DNA from: Limnanthes douglasii subsp. nivea
Taxonomy: Eukaryota > Streptophyta > Magnoliopsida > Brassicales > Limnanthaceae
NCBI GenBank assembly: GCA_036936605.1
Contig: JAUPFV010000005.1
Location: 126,102,453 to 126,166,452 of the forward strand
DNA length: 64,000 nt
Direction: 5' to 3'
In this document: in pieces, positions 35,247 to 46,889 of the stretch
Layout: every line of letters begins with the position of its first letter
How positions within the stretch are numbered: position 1 is the first letter of the stretch
Notes under the pieces: model-generated
Told to the model about the DNA's origin: nothing
Database searches by the model: none
What the model saw: the letters and a program-made list of their open reading frames with translations, nothing else
Program-made: the position numbers and the translations under genes

Positions 35247-35301
35247 ATGCATCGAGCATGTGATTCCGAGATGCCCAATCGGAATCACATGCTCGATGCA
35301 T
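35247..35301. repeat. Perfect 23-bp stem hairpin with 9-nt loop
   Basis: Left arm 35247-35269 and right arm 35279-35301 are exact complements (ATGCATCGAGCATG... and its reverse). The loop is GATGCCCAA. The stem contains the same GATTCCGA word as the upstream hairpins. It could produce small RNAs if transcribed. Confidence 0.9.
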
Positions 35302-35703
35302 TTAAAAAATTACATAAAACTTTTCCAAACCAAACCCTAATCGAAAATAAAAAAGCAAAGAAAAATGAAGAAATCATACATTTTCCAAGCCTTCTATCTT
35401 CTCTCTTCGAATGGTTTTGTGAAGAATGGGGTTTCTTCACCAATCTTAGAATGGATTTTCTTCTCCAAATTTTTTCTCTCTCTTCAATTTGTAAGGTACT
35501 GGTTTTGTTGTTTTGTGAAGAATGGGTTAGTTGTAGTGAATGGGTAATGGTATGTTAGGGTAATGATTTTTTAAGAAAAAATGGGTATAAAGGTAAATGT
35601 GTATTTTCCTTTATGGAAGAAAGAACAACATGAGTTTTTTTTTTTTCAAATTATGAAGGAAATAATAATTTTGATGGGGGAAATAACTTTGGCCAATAAA
35701 ATA

Positions 35704-36551
35704 TAACAAAAAGTGAACATCTTTATACTAAGAGAGAATCTTATATCTCTTTATATACCTTTCTATGACATTCACATGTTGCATATTTTCCATCACTAAG
35801 TCTTCGTTTAACACAATAAGTAAGACTACCATGCAATAAGATGAAATTGTTATAAAAAGTAATTAAAAAAACCTACCATAAGGCCTTTAACTTACTGAAA
35901 TCATGTTTGCACCATCATCTCTCCTAACCTATTGCACAAACCAATAAATAATATTAGTTAGAAATCAAATAATTTACAAGAATAAAAAATATCAAGAAAC
36001 TTATTGGATTTTTTCATACTATTCTTTTTGCTCTATTAGTTCGAGCATTTGCAACTATCACTAATATTACTAATATTGATCTTAACCCAAGCATTGTTTT
36101 CCTCTTTACCACCCGTGTTTTCAGCCATATCATTAGTTATATGTCATGTGATTTCAACCCTAATTGTTCTTTTTCCCACTACTAGTTTTTTTCAACCTCA
36201 TCATTGTTCTCTTTCCCAACATTAGTATTCTACACCACCAACACTGTTTTTAGCCCATGTTAAGTTCTCCCTAATAGCTTTGCAAGCCTCTCTATTAGGT
36301 CTAGTCTATTTTTATTTATTACACTTTTAACTTGATATACTTTATGAACAATCTTTTCTTCTACTTTTAACTTGATATACTTTATGAACAATCTTTCCTT
36401 CGGTGGTTGCTTAAGCTTACTTTTGTCTTTCTTCATTTTAATATTTTTTTACTCTCTTTGACTTCAATTGTTGTGGGTTTTAAAAGAAGAAATTTTAACT
36501 TCCACCAAACTAATTATCCATTAATATTGATCGGTCGGATTTATTTGTGTT
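35704..36551. other. AT-rich intergenic sequence with a 40-bp direct duplication
   Basis: No gene is seen. At about 36324-36403 a 40-bp unit beginning ACTTTTAACTTGATATAC occurs twice in tandem with only a base or two changed. Confidence 0.6.
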
Positions 36552-36855
36552 CGATAGTTAGCAATTGGGTCAGATTTTTTTGGGTGCAACAATTTAGACC
36601 CAAAACAAATACCATATTGACTCAACATTTTTAGCTTTTGACTGAGCTATGTGCTAGATATATCTTTACCAGTTCGCCCATTAATCCAAAGTTAGCATAT
36701 AAAGGCTCAAAAGAACAACATTTAATAGGGTTGAAGCTTTATCTATCTAAGCTTTAAGTATAGCAACTTAATTATCTCTCTACCTTCCACCATAAATTTA
36801 ATATACCACATAAATACTTTCCTTAAAGCCCTTCAGCTAATTTTTATCCGCGTCT
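36552..36855 (+). repeat. Element C 5' LTR
   Basis: 304 bp from CGATAGTTAGC (TG changed to CG) to CCGCGTCT. It aligns with the 3' LTR over CCATATTGACTCAACATTTT and GCTCAAAAGAACAACATTTAA. It lacks about 75 bp present in the 3' copy (between about 36662 and 36690). Confidence 0.88.
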
Positions 36856-36858
36856 GAT

Positions 36859-36876
36859 TAACGACCATAGTGGGAG
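36859..36876 (+). promoter_or_regulatory. Element C primer binding site
   Basis: TAACGACCATAGTGGGAG. It is the same site as in A apart from the first bases (TGG changed to TAA), directly after the LTR. Confidence 0.65.
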
Positions 36877-36944
36877 CAGAAGGTACCCGAATAACACTAT
36901 TTAGAACCTAAAATATGAATTTAACTTTTGGAATTCTTTGAGAC

Positions 36945-38730
36945 ATGGATCACGATATGCAAACAGACCCCCCCCCCCCTACCTCTTGAAAATGAAGAGG
37001 TCAGAGTCCAAGAGAAACATGTGCACATGTCTCATGTGAATCATGATACTGAGGATACTTTTCATGCTAGAAGAGCGAGATCAGTTACGAGCAGAAGTTG
37101 AAGCGTTGAGAGCCTAAAGGTATGCTGAAAATGATTTAGAATAAAAGAATCTATCATAGTATAATCTGATGGGCCTGATAATAATCCAAATAATAGTCCG
37201 AAGAAAGTTACGAATGATCATTCTTATAAAGTCCACCAAGATTCTAAAAAGGAACATGGGGTTAAACATTGTTCAAGCACCTCAGATTCTGCTCAGGGCT
37301 CAACAACATAATCATAATCCAAGGTTTCCTCTTCCTCTTCGAGTAAAGATAATGGTCATAAGAAGAAGAAATTAAAGCTAGATAAAAACATTCAAAAAAT
37401 CATCATAGATCAAGTAAGGATTCTTCAGGGAAGAAAAATGACCGAAAGGGTAAAACAAACAAAGAGTATTAGGGAAAAATAAATGGGTCAGCATAATATA
37501 TAATATATCACTTGTTAAGTGATCATTTTACTGTGTAATCTGAGATTGGGATTTTTTCCACTCCACGAGCATCACATGTTTAACCAATGGCATAATTGGA
37601 GGCAGTCATCGTTGACTTTGAAAGTTCTTTTTGGGCATCTGCCCATGCGTTTTGACAATTCAAAAATGGAGAATTATTATGGGAGCCAAGACTTTGGCAC
37701 TTATCTCGAGGAATTTAAGAATTTTATGATGAGCTTTGGTGATGATGACATGCTATTGTGTATATATTTTCTTAAACTTTTAAGGGTAGCACCTTGAAGT
37801 GGTATACTAGATTATTGCAGGGATCAATGAAACATTTCAACATGTTTTGGACAGCATTCCTAAGGCAGTTTGTGGGAAGTAAAAAGCTTAGAGGGAATGG
37901 AGATATGATAATTCATTATTGGTAATATTCGAATGAATCTTTAAAACCAAGGGTGGCTGGTTAAACCAGGTCGGAAAACAAATAACTATGAAGGAAACCA
38001 AGAGACTGAGGGAGCTTCATCAGTATAAACATGCCTCTTTAGCCCATATTCCACAAGCTAGTAGCCAATCACAAGATACAGTTAGTAATTTTTAAAGGGA
38101 CTTCGGGCAGGGTTCTCATCAGCAGAGACAAAGCCAGTCTAATCAGGGTCAACAATCTAGACGAAGAGATCAATGAGTCCATCCTGATTATTATATAGAT
38201 TGAAAATGTGGCTACCATTTACGATAGGGCTAAGAACATCATGAATTTCTAAATGCCTACACCTATCCAAACTCCAAGAGAAAACCGAAACACAAGGTTC
38301 TACAGATACCACAATGATGTGGGATATGATAGTAAGGATTATATTGCTCTAAAGAATGAGATACAATCGTTAATCGAGTACAGAAAATTAAATATTTTTA
38401 TAAAGTGACCAGGGAGTAATAGGCAAGTGAGAAACAAGTCACAACCAAGTGCCAGTGGAACTTATGATGCGTCAACTGGCGTCCGAAAGCAAAATATAGA
38501 AGTTTTCAACCAATAGAGTGTAATGGTAATTATTGAGCAATTCGATGTGAATTCAGAGTACCTAGATCCTGATTCGGACGGGATCGAATCAATAGGGTGC
38601 CAAAAAATACTGCTAAGGTTTCCAAACTTTGATCGTTAACTATTCTCGAAGGAGATAAAGCGAAAACACCGTCGAGTTTCTCTACGAAAAGCCATGTGGT
38701 TAGTTTGACCACGCAATTAGAAGGGAAAAT
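36945..38730 (+). pseudogene. gag: Element C gag, broken
   Basis: ATG at 36945 (MDHDMQTD) leads into a run of 12 C residues (36968-36979) that has probably shifted the frame. EERDQLRAEVEALRA follows at about 37075. The capsid core is partly kept at about 37630-37790 (LPMRFDNSKMENYYGSQDF, FKNFMMSFGDDDMLL). The segment before the linker is deleted near 37945. The zinc-finger variant (YRYHNDVGYDSKDY) at about 38300 has lost both Cys. It is not functional. Confidence 0.85.
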
Positions 38731-38739
38731 GTCTTCATA

Positions 38740-41700
38740 ACTCTACAAAAAGCCCACTCCCTTCATAGTTTAAGATGAAGATTAGTTAAACATCGCAGGC
38801 CCTCATGAGGATATTATCGTGATATGGGCATCTATTGAGGGCACAAAGAACCGGAGGATTCTGATCGATATGGGTAGCTCAACTAATATTTTGTTTCTAT
38901 CTACTTATCGATGAATGACAAACTCATCTGTTATACTCTGATCGAACATAATTATAGTGGGGTTTACCGGTAATTTTGCTAATGTTATTGGGGAATTCAA
39001 AAGAGAAGTTATTCTTGGAAAATTACTATTTAAGAAGATGGTCAGAGTATTGTATGTGATGGTAGATTGTCTGGCCCTTTATAACATCATCTTCGATAGA
39101 TCTTGGCTATCAAGGTTGCATACAGTTGCCTCAACCGGTCATCAATGTTTGAAATACGCAGTTGGAAGTCAAGTAGGGAAGGTTATGTCACTGCTCTTGC
39201 TCCAAAGTCCTTGGAGAATGCAATAAAAAAAAGAATAGCATTTACTTGAGTCATCTTTGGATCCGATCAATATAGATTATCCAACATAGACTCATATTAT
39301 TGTTATGCCAATTGAATAAGTCGAAGTGCACAGTTTAACAGATAGGAAAAGTGTTATAGTTGAAGTTAGATTACCATCAGAATTAAAGGAGAAATTGTTA
39401 TGTTTCTTATCTGAAAATTTGCATGTATTTGTATGGTAAAATGAAGACGTGACTCGTGTACCAGCTAGTGTTATTTATCATAAGTTATCAGTGCGATCCG
39501 AAGCGGGCCCAACAATTTAAAGAAGGAGAGATTTTTCTAAAGAAAAATATAAAATCATTGTTAAAAAAGTGGATAGATTAATCAAGGTGGGACATATTTA
39601 GGAATCTCAGTATCCACTATGGACGAAAAATCTGGTACTTGTAAAAAATAAGAATTGTAAATGGCGAATGTGTATCGATTTCACAAATCTTAACAAACAT
39701 GTCCCGAAGATCCTTTTCTATTTCCTAGTTCCTCGAATAGATCAATTAATGGATTTCACTTCGAGAAATAAGTTGTTATCTTTTATGGATGCTTTGCTGG
39801 ATAGAATCAGATACAGATGGATATGAAGGACTATGAGCATACTATGTTCATCACTGATAGGGGGCTGCACTGTTACAAGTTAATGCATTTTCGTTTAAAA
39901 AATATTGGGTCTACTTACCAATGCATGTTCAATAAAGCATTTTCGAGTCAGATCAAAATGAAATGTGGAAGTTTATATTGATGACATGATGGTAAAAATT
40001 CTGAGGGAGGATGATCATTTGTTTGTCCTCCAAAAACTTTCTATAATTTGGAGGTTACTTATTTAAAGTTGAATCCCGAGAAGTGTACTCTTGGAGTCCG
40101 ATCCAGATTGTTTTAGGCTACATCATCAATGAGAAAGGGATCCAGGCCGAACCAACACAATTATATGCGTTATTAGCTATGGACGCTCCTCAAACCACTA
40201 AAGAAGTTCAAGTATTGATTGAAAGGTTGGAAGCTTTGAATAGGTTTATTTCCAGATCATCGGATAAATGTTCAAAGTTCTTCCAAGTATGAAGAAATCC
40301 AAAATAATTGAATTATCCCTAAATTATGATAAGGTGTTCCTTGAAATCAAGAAACATTTATCTTCACCCGAAATTTTATTCAAACTGATTATCGGAAAAA
40401 GGCTCTATGTATATATATTGTTAGATGTTGAGAAAAGATACTCTAGGTTGGAAAGGTTGGCCTTAGCCTTGGTAATAACAGCCATGAAAATGAAGCCTTA
40501 TTTTCAAGCGTATTCCATCATAGTTCAAACTTCTTCTCAACTTAAAAACATATTACAAAAACTGGATATATCAGGCCGAATGACCAAGTGGTCTATGGAG
40601 TTCGGAGACTATGATATTGATTTTTCTCCTCAAACGGAAATCAAAGCCCGAGTTATGGCAGATTTCTTAGTTGGGTTTCATTAGGAGAGACCCTATAAAG
40701 AATTTTTGATTCACAAACCCAAAAAAGTAGGTAATTTAAACAGATAAGAGATCTAGCATGATGGGTTGTGGGGCATGAATTTTCTTATTTTCCCCATTCG
40801 GGGACTCAATGTACCAAGCTATACGTTTTGGTTTTAAGTATCGGTCAATGAAGCAGAACACGAGGCCGCCATATCAGTTTTAAGGCTTGCTCAAATATTT
40901 GGGGCCATAAGAATCCAATTGTTGAATGATTCACAACTACTTATACACCAAGATCAAGGACAACCTGAAACCAGGAAATGAGAAGCTGGTGAAATACTTA
41001 CAAGTGTTGAAAGAAATTTATGCTTGCTTTGAAAATATAAAATATGAATACGTGCCAAGATCGGAAAATTTAATGGCTGACTCTTTAGCCAATGTCGCAT
41101 ATTCAGAAGTGTACCCTTGGATTTTAGTACAAGAGTGCCCCTCTAAAACAACGACCCTCGAAATGGAAGTTGATAATGAAGAAAATTTCCAATTATCAGC
41201 CATAGTCAGTTACGATTGGAGGTATGATATCCAAGAGTTCATTACTAAAGGAAGCTTTCCCGAAGACAAAAACCTAGCTAATAAGTTAAAGTTTAAAGCA
41301 CAAAGATTTTTGGTTTTAAGAAGGATCGTGTATAAAAGATCTTTTAATAAGACTTTGTTGCGCTTCCTCGAATCAAACGAGTCCCAAGCGGTTCTGTCCG
41401 AATTACATGGTGGGAAGGGTTTGCCCATTGTGGCTGCAACGCTTTAACTAGAAGAGTCTTATTAACAGAGTATTATTGGCCATCTATCATGACAAACTCT
41501 AAAGAATTAGTTAGAAATTTGGACCTTACCAAAGATATGGAAATGTAATACATATACCAACAATTTTAATTGAGTCGGTATCTTAAGCAATACCCTCTGA
41601 AAGGTGGGGGCCTAATTTGGTTGGAACCCTTTCGATGACTTCTAGAGGATTTCAAACTATTATTTTGATAATACATTACTATTCAAAATGAATAAAAGTT

Positions 41701-42449
41701 GCACCCATATCCGTGATAACTTCCAAAACAGTAATCAAATTTATATTTTCCAATATTTATTTAGGTTCAGAATTTATAGACGTATAACAACAAATAATGG
41801 CCCTCATTTTGACGATAAAGATATGCAAGTTTTTTGTGCATCAAGAGAAATTCACCATTGTTTCTCTTCGCATTTTCATCCTCAAGATAATGAACAGATA
41901 GAGGTGGCAGACATGACCACTCTAATGGGTCTCAAAAATAATTTAGAGTGAGGAGCAGGGAAAATGGCCAAATTACATGCAAGAGGTTTTGTAGGCTTAT
42001 TCGAACTACTACACATACGACCACCCGAGAGTCTCCTTTTTTCATGATCTATGAAATGGATGTAATCTCACAATAAAAGCTATTTTTCCTTCTTTCAGGG
42101 TTCAGAATTATTCTGAATATGATAATGAAGCTTCAGTAAGAACTCAACTAGACTTGATCGAAGAAAAGATATTAAAACTCATCTAAGAATAGTACATTAT
42201 CAGGGTTTAATGAGAAGTATGTATGTGTCTAAAGTACATAGAACAGACTTCCAAGTGGGGGACAATATTTTGAGAAAGTTATTTATGTACAGCAAAGATA
42301 GAAAGTTTGAAAAGTTGGCTCCGAATTAGGAAAGACCATACACTGCATGTGAAAAGATTAAGCAAGGAACATATCAGTTAGTTGACCATGAAGGCAGTCC
42401 TTTGAGGCACCCATGGAATGTCGAACACCTAAGGTTATATCTTGAGTAA
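38740..42449 (+). pseudogene. pol: Element C pol (PR-RT-RNH-aRNH-INT), broken
   Basis: Protease: ILIDMGSSTNILF at about 38858 has Met in place of the active-site Thr. RT: about 39350-40060, with YIDDM at 39971-39988; several frames and stops. RNase H lies at about 40330-40680. The archaeal-type RNase H is at about 40760-41130 and ends MADSLANVAYSE. INT: HGGKG near 41405, the core TTNNGPHFDD at about 41790 (first Asp of TTDN replaced by Asn), and Glu in EQIEVADM. The C-terminal part ends HPWNVEHLRLYLE at 42449. Confidence 0.92.
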
Positions 42450-42500
42450 ACTTATATTTTAGATATTTATTTTGTTTTATTCAATATAAATATTTGAAAG

Positions 42501-42549
42501 CATACTATTTCCTACCTTGGTGGCGCGGAGAGGTTTTAATGAGGTGTCC
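42501..42549 (+). other. Conserved 49-nt non-coding motif after pol (C)
   Basis: CATACTATTTCCTACCTTGG...GAGGTTTTAATGAGGTGTCC, 52 bases after the pol stop and almost identical to that of A. Confidence 0.85.
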
Positions 42550-42597
42550 AAATCGTTATTGATCTACCATCTTTGCCTTTAAAAATGTGTTTATGTG

Positions 42598-42930
42598 TAT
42601 ATCACGTTTTTATTTGCCCTCGAATGGATTACTTTCGAATGGCTCGTGTATATCAAGTTTTTATTTTCCTTCGAATGGATTAACTTTGAATGGTTCGTGT
42701 ATATTAAGTTTTTATTGCCTTCGAATGGATTACATTCGAATGGCTCGTGTATTTCAAGTTTTTATTGCCTTAGAATGGATTACCTTCGAATGACTAGTGT
42801 ATATCAACTTTTTATTTCTTTCGAATGACAACTGTATATCAACTTTTTATTTCCTTCCAATGGATTACCTTCGAATTCCTGGTGTATATTAACTTTTTAT
42901 TTCCTTCAAATGGATTACCTTCGAATGCCT
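42598..42930 (+). repeat. 50-51-bp minisatellite in element C
   Basis: About seven copies of a unit of the form TATATCAAGTTTTTATTTCC + TTCGAATGGATTACCTTCGA + ATGGCTCGTG; one copy is shortened to about 35 bp. It lies at the same place as the 35-bp array of B but is unrelated in sequence except for the word TTCGAA. The apparent frames through it are repeat artefacts. Confidence 0.9.
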
Positions 42931-43029
42931 TCGAATAGATTACCTTGGCCATCTCAAGGACTTGCAAAACAATTTCCGATTTAAATAAGGAAATGCCTTG
43001 TAAATAATAAGGGCTTGCACAAAATCTCA

Positions 43030-45855
43030 TTCTTCTCTTTCTTCTGAACTCTCACCATTAGAGCCTCCTTCATCGTTATTATCAGAACCCACATTGGATT
43101 AATCATCAGAGATTCCAAGTTGATCAACTATGGATATATCATGAGACAACAAATTATTAGGGACCAGACCCTATAAAGATCCCAGGGCAAGTGTGGGGAA
43201 TTTTTTTTTTATGGAAATCCAATACCATATCTGATTTGACTTATGCGTCCTTCTTGTGTAAAGAGTCTATTATCGTATCGACATATGCGTCTATAACCTC
43301 AGCTGGCTCTTGAGTAGATTTAGCTTTGAGAGATGTGATTTCCTTCTCTTGCTTCATTAAAAGGTCCTCTTGGGTTTTCTTCTCGTCTAATAAGCGCTCA
43401 ATGGTGGTTTTATCATCATTTTGTTGGTTCTATAATGAAGTAATCTTCTCTGAGCTAGATGATTGCAAACTCTTATAATCAGCTTATAGTTTTTTAATGA
43501 TCAAACTTCACCTTGACCAGCTCATCCGTGAAGGATTTGACCTTTCTGGATAGACTATTAGCTTTGGTCATTTTGTCTTCAATTGAAAGTTTCAAATTCT
43601 TGTTTTCATCCTGAAGAGAAGTGATGTATTCAATATGAAACCTTACTTTTCTCTTCAGTTTAAGAGTTGGCCTCACATAGCTTAGGACTGAATACCGTAA
43701 CACATATTTCTCCTTTGATAATTCGAAGGGAACCCCTTCGAACACCACAGTAGTTGCGATGGTTGTAGACTTACAAAAGTCAGTTTCAAAAGCTTCAAAG
43801 TCGAAAGCCCTCATACTTTCAATTGGGTCAACGTCTCCAAAATCTGCCTTTAATAGGCGGAAGTAATGGAGACAAAGGATTGAATACCACAACTATTAGA
43901 GGATCAACAACAGGGTTTGTTGGAGGAGGAATTTCTGAACGAAGGATTATCTCCGAACAAGTCGAAGTTTTCTTCCTCTTCTTATCTCTCTTACGACTTC
44001 CCTGTTTGTCCCTCTTATATATTTTTTGTTTCTTAGGAACATGGGATTTCAAAGGCACCTCACCTTTCTCAATCGTTGCAGTGACAACCTCTAACAGGGC
44101 ATAGTGAATCACATTCGGTTTCCCTTCATTTCCCACTTCGAAAGCAAACTATGTTGAGCCATATTTATTCTTCTTATTCTTATTATGATGGCTAGGTGCT
44201 CTATTCTTGGTTAGAAGAATTAATTTTCAATCAACAACTTTAGTTCTCTTGAGAATTTCAGAAGGTGGAGGAGGAGTGGTAAACTGCTCCCATGTTAGTT
44301 CTTGTACGGGATTAGTCCTCGAGAAATGAGTCCTAACAAAATTAGTGAGAGTGAAGTAGTTATGGAAGTTATTGGACCACTTTCCCTCCGCCCAATGATT
44401 CAACCTTTTAAAGATCACCTTCCAGTCGGCTAGATGCTGTCAATAGGGCTTCAAAATAGCTGATACAAAAGTAATTAAGGGTAAATGATAAAACGTTATT
44501 GAAAGTAGTGAAAACATAAAAATAAGTCTGAAGAGGCTTACGAGTATTCTTCCAATATCTGGTAAGCTGGCTCAGATTCCCCTGGGAGGTGTCTTTTCTT
44601 ACCGTTTTCCCATTGACCACTGATGAAAAAGAATTGAGTTTTCCAAATTTTTCCTGCCTCCAACAGATCATCCACCACTTTATACTCGTTCCTCAAGTTA
44701 AAATAGTAAAAAAGGGTATGGACATTACGAGACAATCCTACAATGGCAGCTAGCTGCTCCATTAGTATTGGAGTCAGAGAAAATCTTGAAGCCATGAGGC
44801 ATGCTAATAATGAGAACCAATCATTTGTCTTAGCTTGGCTTGAGATCATACTTACCAATTTAAATTATCGCACGATCTTCCAAGGGAAACTGGCGGCCCA
44901 GTTGAGCATATCAGTGTAAACTACTAATTCCATAGCACTACAACTCATTGGAGTCTTTCCGGGTTTGGGCAGCCTAACTTTCACTGATTCACGAAACCCT
45001 CATTTGGCTCAATCGACCTCCAATTTAGATACATGAAAATAATCATATGATATCTTTTCTATGAAAAATAGATATTTGACGCTAAACTTTGTAAAATTAA
45101 GCCCAACACGCCCGACCAGAGACGAATGAACCGGTTCAGATTTAGTGGTTGAAGATTTGTTTTGGACCTTACCATCACCAATTTGTTGCACCACTGATTT
45201 TTTCTTCTTTGTTGACAGCAAAGTCTCCCTGGTTTGACCAAATGTCTCGAGGGCGGAGTCTTCACTGGAATCCTTCATGTTCTTAACATGTGGATTATAC
45301 CTATAAGGCTCAATATGTTGAGTTCCTACATTCTCTCCTTCCGGATGAGAGGACTCAGCAGCCAGTGTTACAAGATTTTCTCCTCCACTCAGATTTAGGT
45401 TAGAAGAGTAACAAGGTCTTCTCCCATGGTCAGACTTTGTAGAATGGGAGGACTACTGGCAGTGATTTGTTCCGTTGTTAGCTTTTTTTTTTGTAAAAGC
45501 TTTAGTTTTGTCTTTAGATAATCTACTTACTCGTCATTGAGTATTTTTCTCGAAATCTGATCCCGTGGCTTTGAAAATAAAAGGGTTTCAACGGCTGGTG
45601 GCCCCTTAGAATTGGGACGATTTGAGGGGTTTATGAGAAGGAATTAGTGATGTAAAAGACTGAGCAATCGACGAGGGTTCACAAGGAATTTTTTGTATAT
45701 TGTATAGATGATATCCTCCGTAATCGATGGATTCGGTCATAACAACCATACTTGAGGATGCCGATAACCCATCAACGACTCTAACTGTTTTTTTCTTCGA
45801 GTTCGAAAAAATTTAGCCAACCACCTTGGGTTAATTCATTTTTGGAAGTGAACAT
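43030..45855 (-). pseudogene. Element C antisense gene (PF04195-like), broken
   Basis: The ATG at 45855 (MFTSKNELTQGGWLNFFELE) aligns with the starts of A and D; the frame then stops. Further along are a polar stretch (45278-45009); the domain at about 44950-44600, with NDWFSLLACLMASRF and VVDDLLEAGKIWKTQFFF; an 82-bp intron; the segment AEGKWSNNFHNYFTLTN; a Lys/Arg-rich block at about 44000 (KRDKQGSRKRDKKRKK); and a helical region at about 43640-43500. The acidic tail (SDNNDEGGSNGESSEEKE) lies near 43060. The 3' end is approximate. The role is unknown. Confidence 0.8.
44460..44541 (-). other. Spliceosomal intron in element C antisense gene (82 bp)
   Basis: The minus-strand donor is TACTC|GTAAGCCTC and the acceptor TTTTGTATCAG|CTATTTTG. 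Conserved in place and length with A, B, D and E. Confidence 0.75.
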
Positions 45856-46018
45856 GCAAACCCCAAAATGATTGCGGAAAATTAATCTTTGGTGGTTAAT
45901 GCGAATGATGGAGGGAATCACCGGTAAGAAGTTGAATTTCAATGAAGAAGATACTTTTTGACTAGAATATACACTCTTTCTCTCTTTAAAAATACTTATA
46001 GTAAGAATAATGAAAGAA

Positions 46019-46027
46019 ATTTATATA
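46019..46027 (-). promoter_or_regulatory. TATA box of element C antisense gene
   Basis: TATATAAAT on the minus strand, about 165 bp before the antisense ATG at 45855. Confidence 0.5.
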
Positions 46028-46132
46028 GGAACTAAGAAACTCTTGATTATCATACTAGATAAGTGGAAATTACAAGGGTAGCTAGGCGGATATAGAGGAG
46101 TGGAACCGTCTCATTTTTAGACTCTTTGGGTG

Positions 46133-46510
46133 TGATAGTTAGCAGTTGGATCAAATTTATTTGAGGGGACAATTAAGACCCAAAATAAATACCATATTGA
46201 CTCAACATTTTTACCTTTTGACTCAGTTGTGAGTAAACTATATCTTTACTTGTTAAATATGTAAAATTAATAATGGTTAATGGGTTTGGAGGCTTGTGGG
46301 TCTTACCATATCCATGACCCGATCTGAATGGCTCATTAAAACAAAATTAGCCTATAAAAGCTCAAAAGAACAACATTTAAGAGGGTCGAGACTTTATCTC
46401 TCTAAGTATGAAGTGTAGCAGCTCAATTATCTATGTACCTTACACCCTAAATTTAATATATCATCTAAATAGTTACCCAAATACCCTTCAGCTAAGTTTT
46501 ACCCGCACCA
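46133..46510 (+). repeat. Element C 3' LTR
   Basis: 378 bp from TGATAGTTAGC to CCGCACCA. It contains the segment lost in the 5' LTR and a TATAAAAG box at about 46352. Confidence 0.9.
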
Positions 46511-46889
46511 AATATGGTTCACTATATGCGTATATATATATATATATGGTAATAAGGTAAACTAAAATCCTTAGGGTCTTTACATGTTGCTAAGATGAAT
46601 GCGACTACATGCTCACAAGCTATACCACTAAGTTGCCCACTTCTACAAGCATAACTCATCTATTTTAATTTTACAATAAATAATTTATTCTGACTCATAA
46701 CCTCATACATAGGCCTTTTTTATAATTAAACCATACATTTACGAGCTTTAACCAAACATACATATAACTTCTTTATGATATCACTGCATAATTTTTCCTT
46801 CCATATATTTTTTTATTTTTATTTGTTTTTGTTATCCTCAAGGTTTGTTGTCTAATTCCATCCAGGAATGTGATGATGAGTTTTTCCTG
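46511..46889. other. AT-rich sequence with a (TA)n run
   Basis: A short TA microsatellite lies at about 46531-46549. The rest is without a recognisable feature. Confidence 0.5.

Larger units (their letters stand above)
34425..35694. mobile_element. Non-autonomous Mutator-like element 1 (1.27 kb, hairpin-rich)
   Basis: The left end, GCCAAAGCTATTTCCTCCAT, and the right end, read in reverse complement as GGCCAAAGTTATTTCCCCCAT, form terminal inverted repeats of about 25-45 bp. Both sides are flanked by the same 9 bp, AATAAAATA (34416-34424 and 35695-35703). A 9-bp duplication is the hallmark of Mutator-like elements. No transposase is present. The interior holds a hairpin array and a 21-bp tandem array. 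The short frame at 35247-35558 overlaps a hairpin and is not a credible gene. Confidence 0.85.
36552..46510 (+). mobile_element. Tat-lineage Ty3/gypsy LTR retrotransposon C (complete, decayed)
   Basis: Direct LTRs lie at 36552-36855 and 46133-46510. Gag-pol is on plus, followed by the 49-nt motif, a 50-bp minisatellite and a minus-strand antisense gene with the conserved intron. No matching 5-bp flanks were found (GTGTT left, AATAT right), so the insertion is old or one end has been rearranged. Confidence 0.92.

Noticed and set aside
35247..35558. 103-codon plus-strand frame in Mutator-like element 1
   Set aside because: I considered a captured gene, but the frame starts inside the 23-bp hairpin, is low in complexity and has a sister frame with equally good length.
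42587..42828. Overlapping frames rich in FALEWITFEW-like repeats
   Set aside because: They are translations of the 50-bp minisatellite of element C and are open only because of the repeat; no start or family evidence.
36552..46510. Five-base target duplication for element C
   Set aside because: GTGTT on the left and AATAT on the right do not match, nor do shifts of one or two bases; none is claimed.
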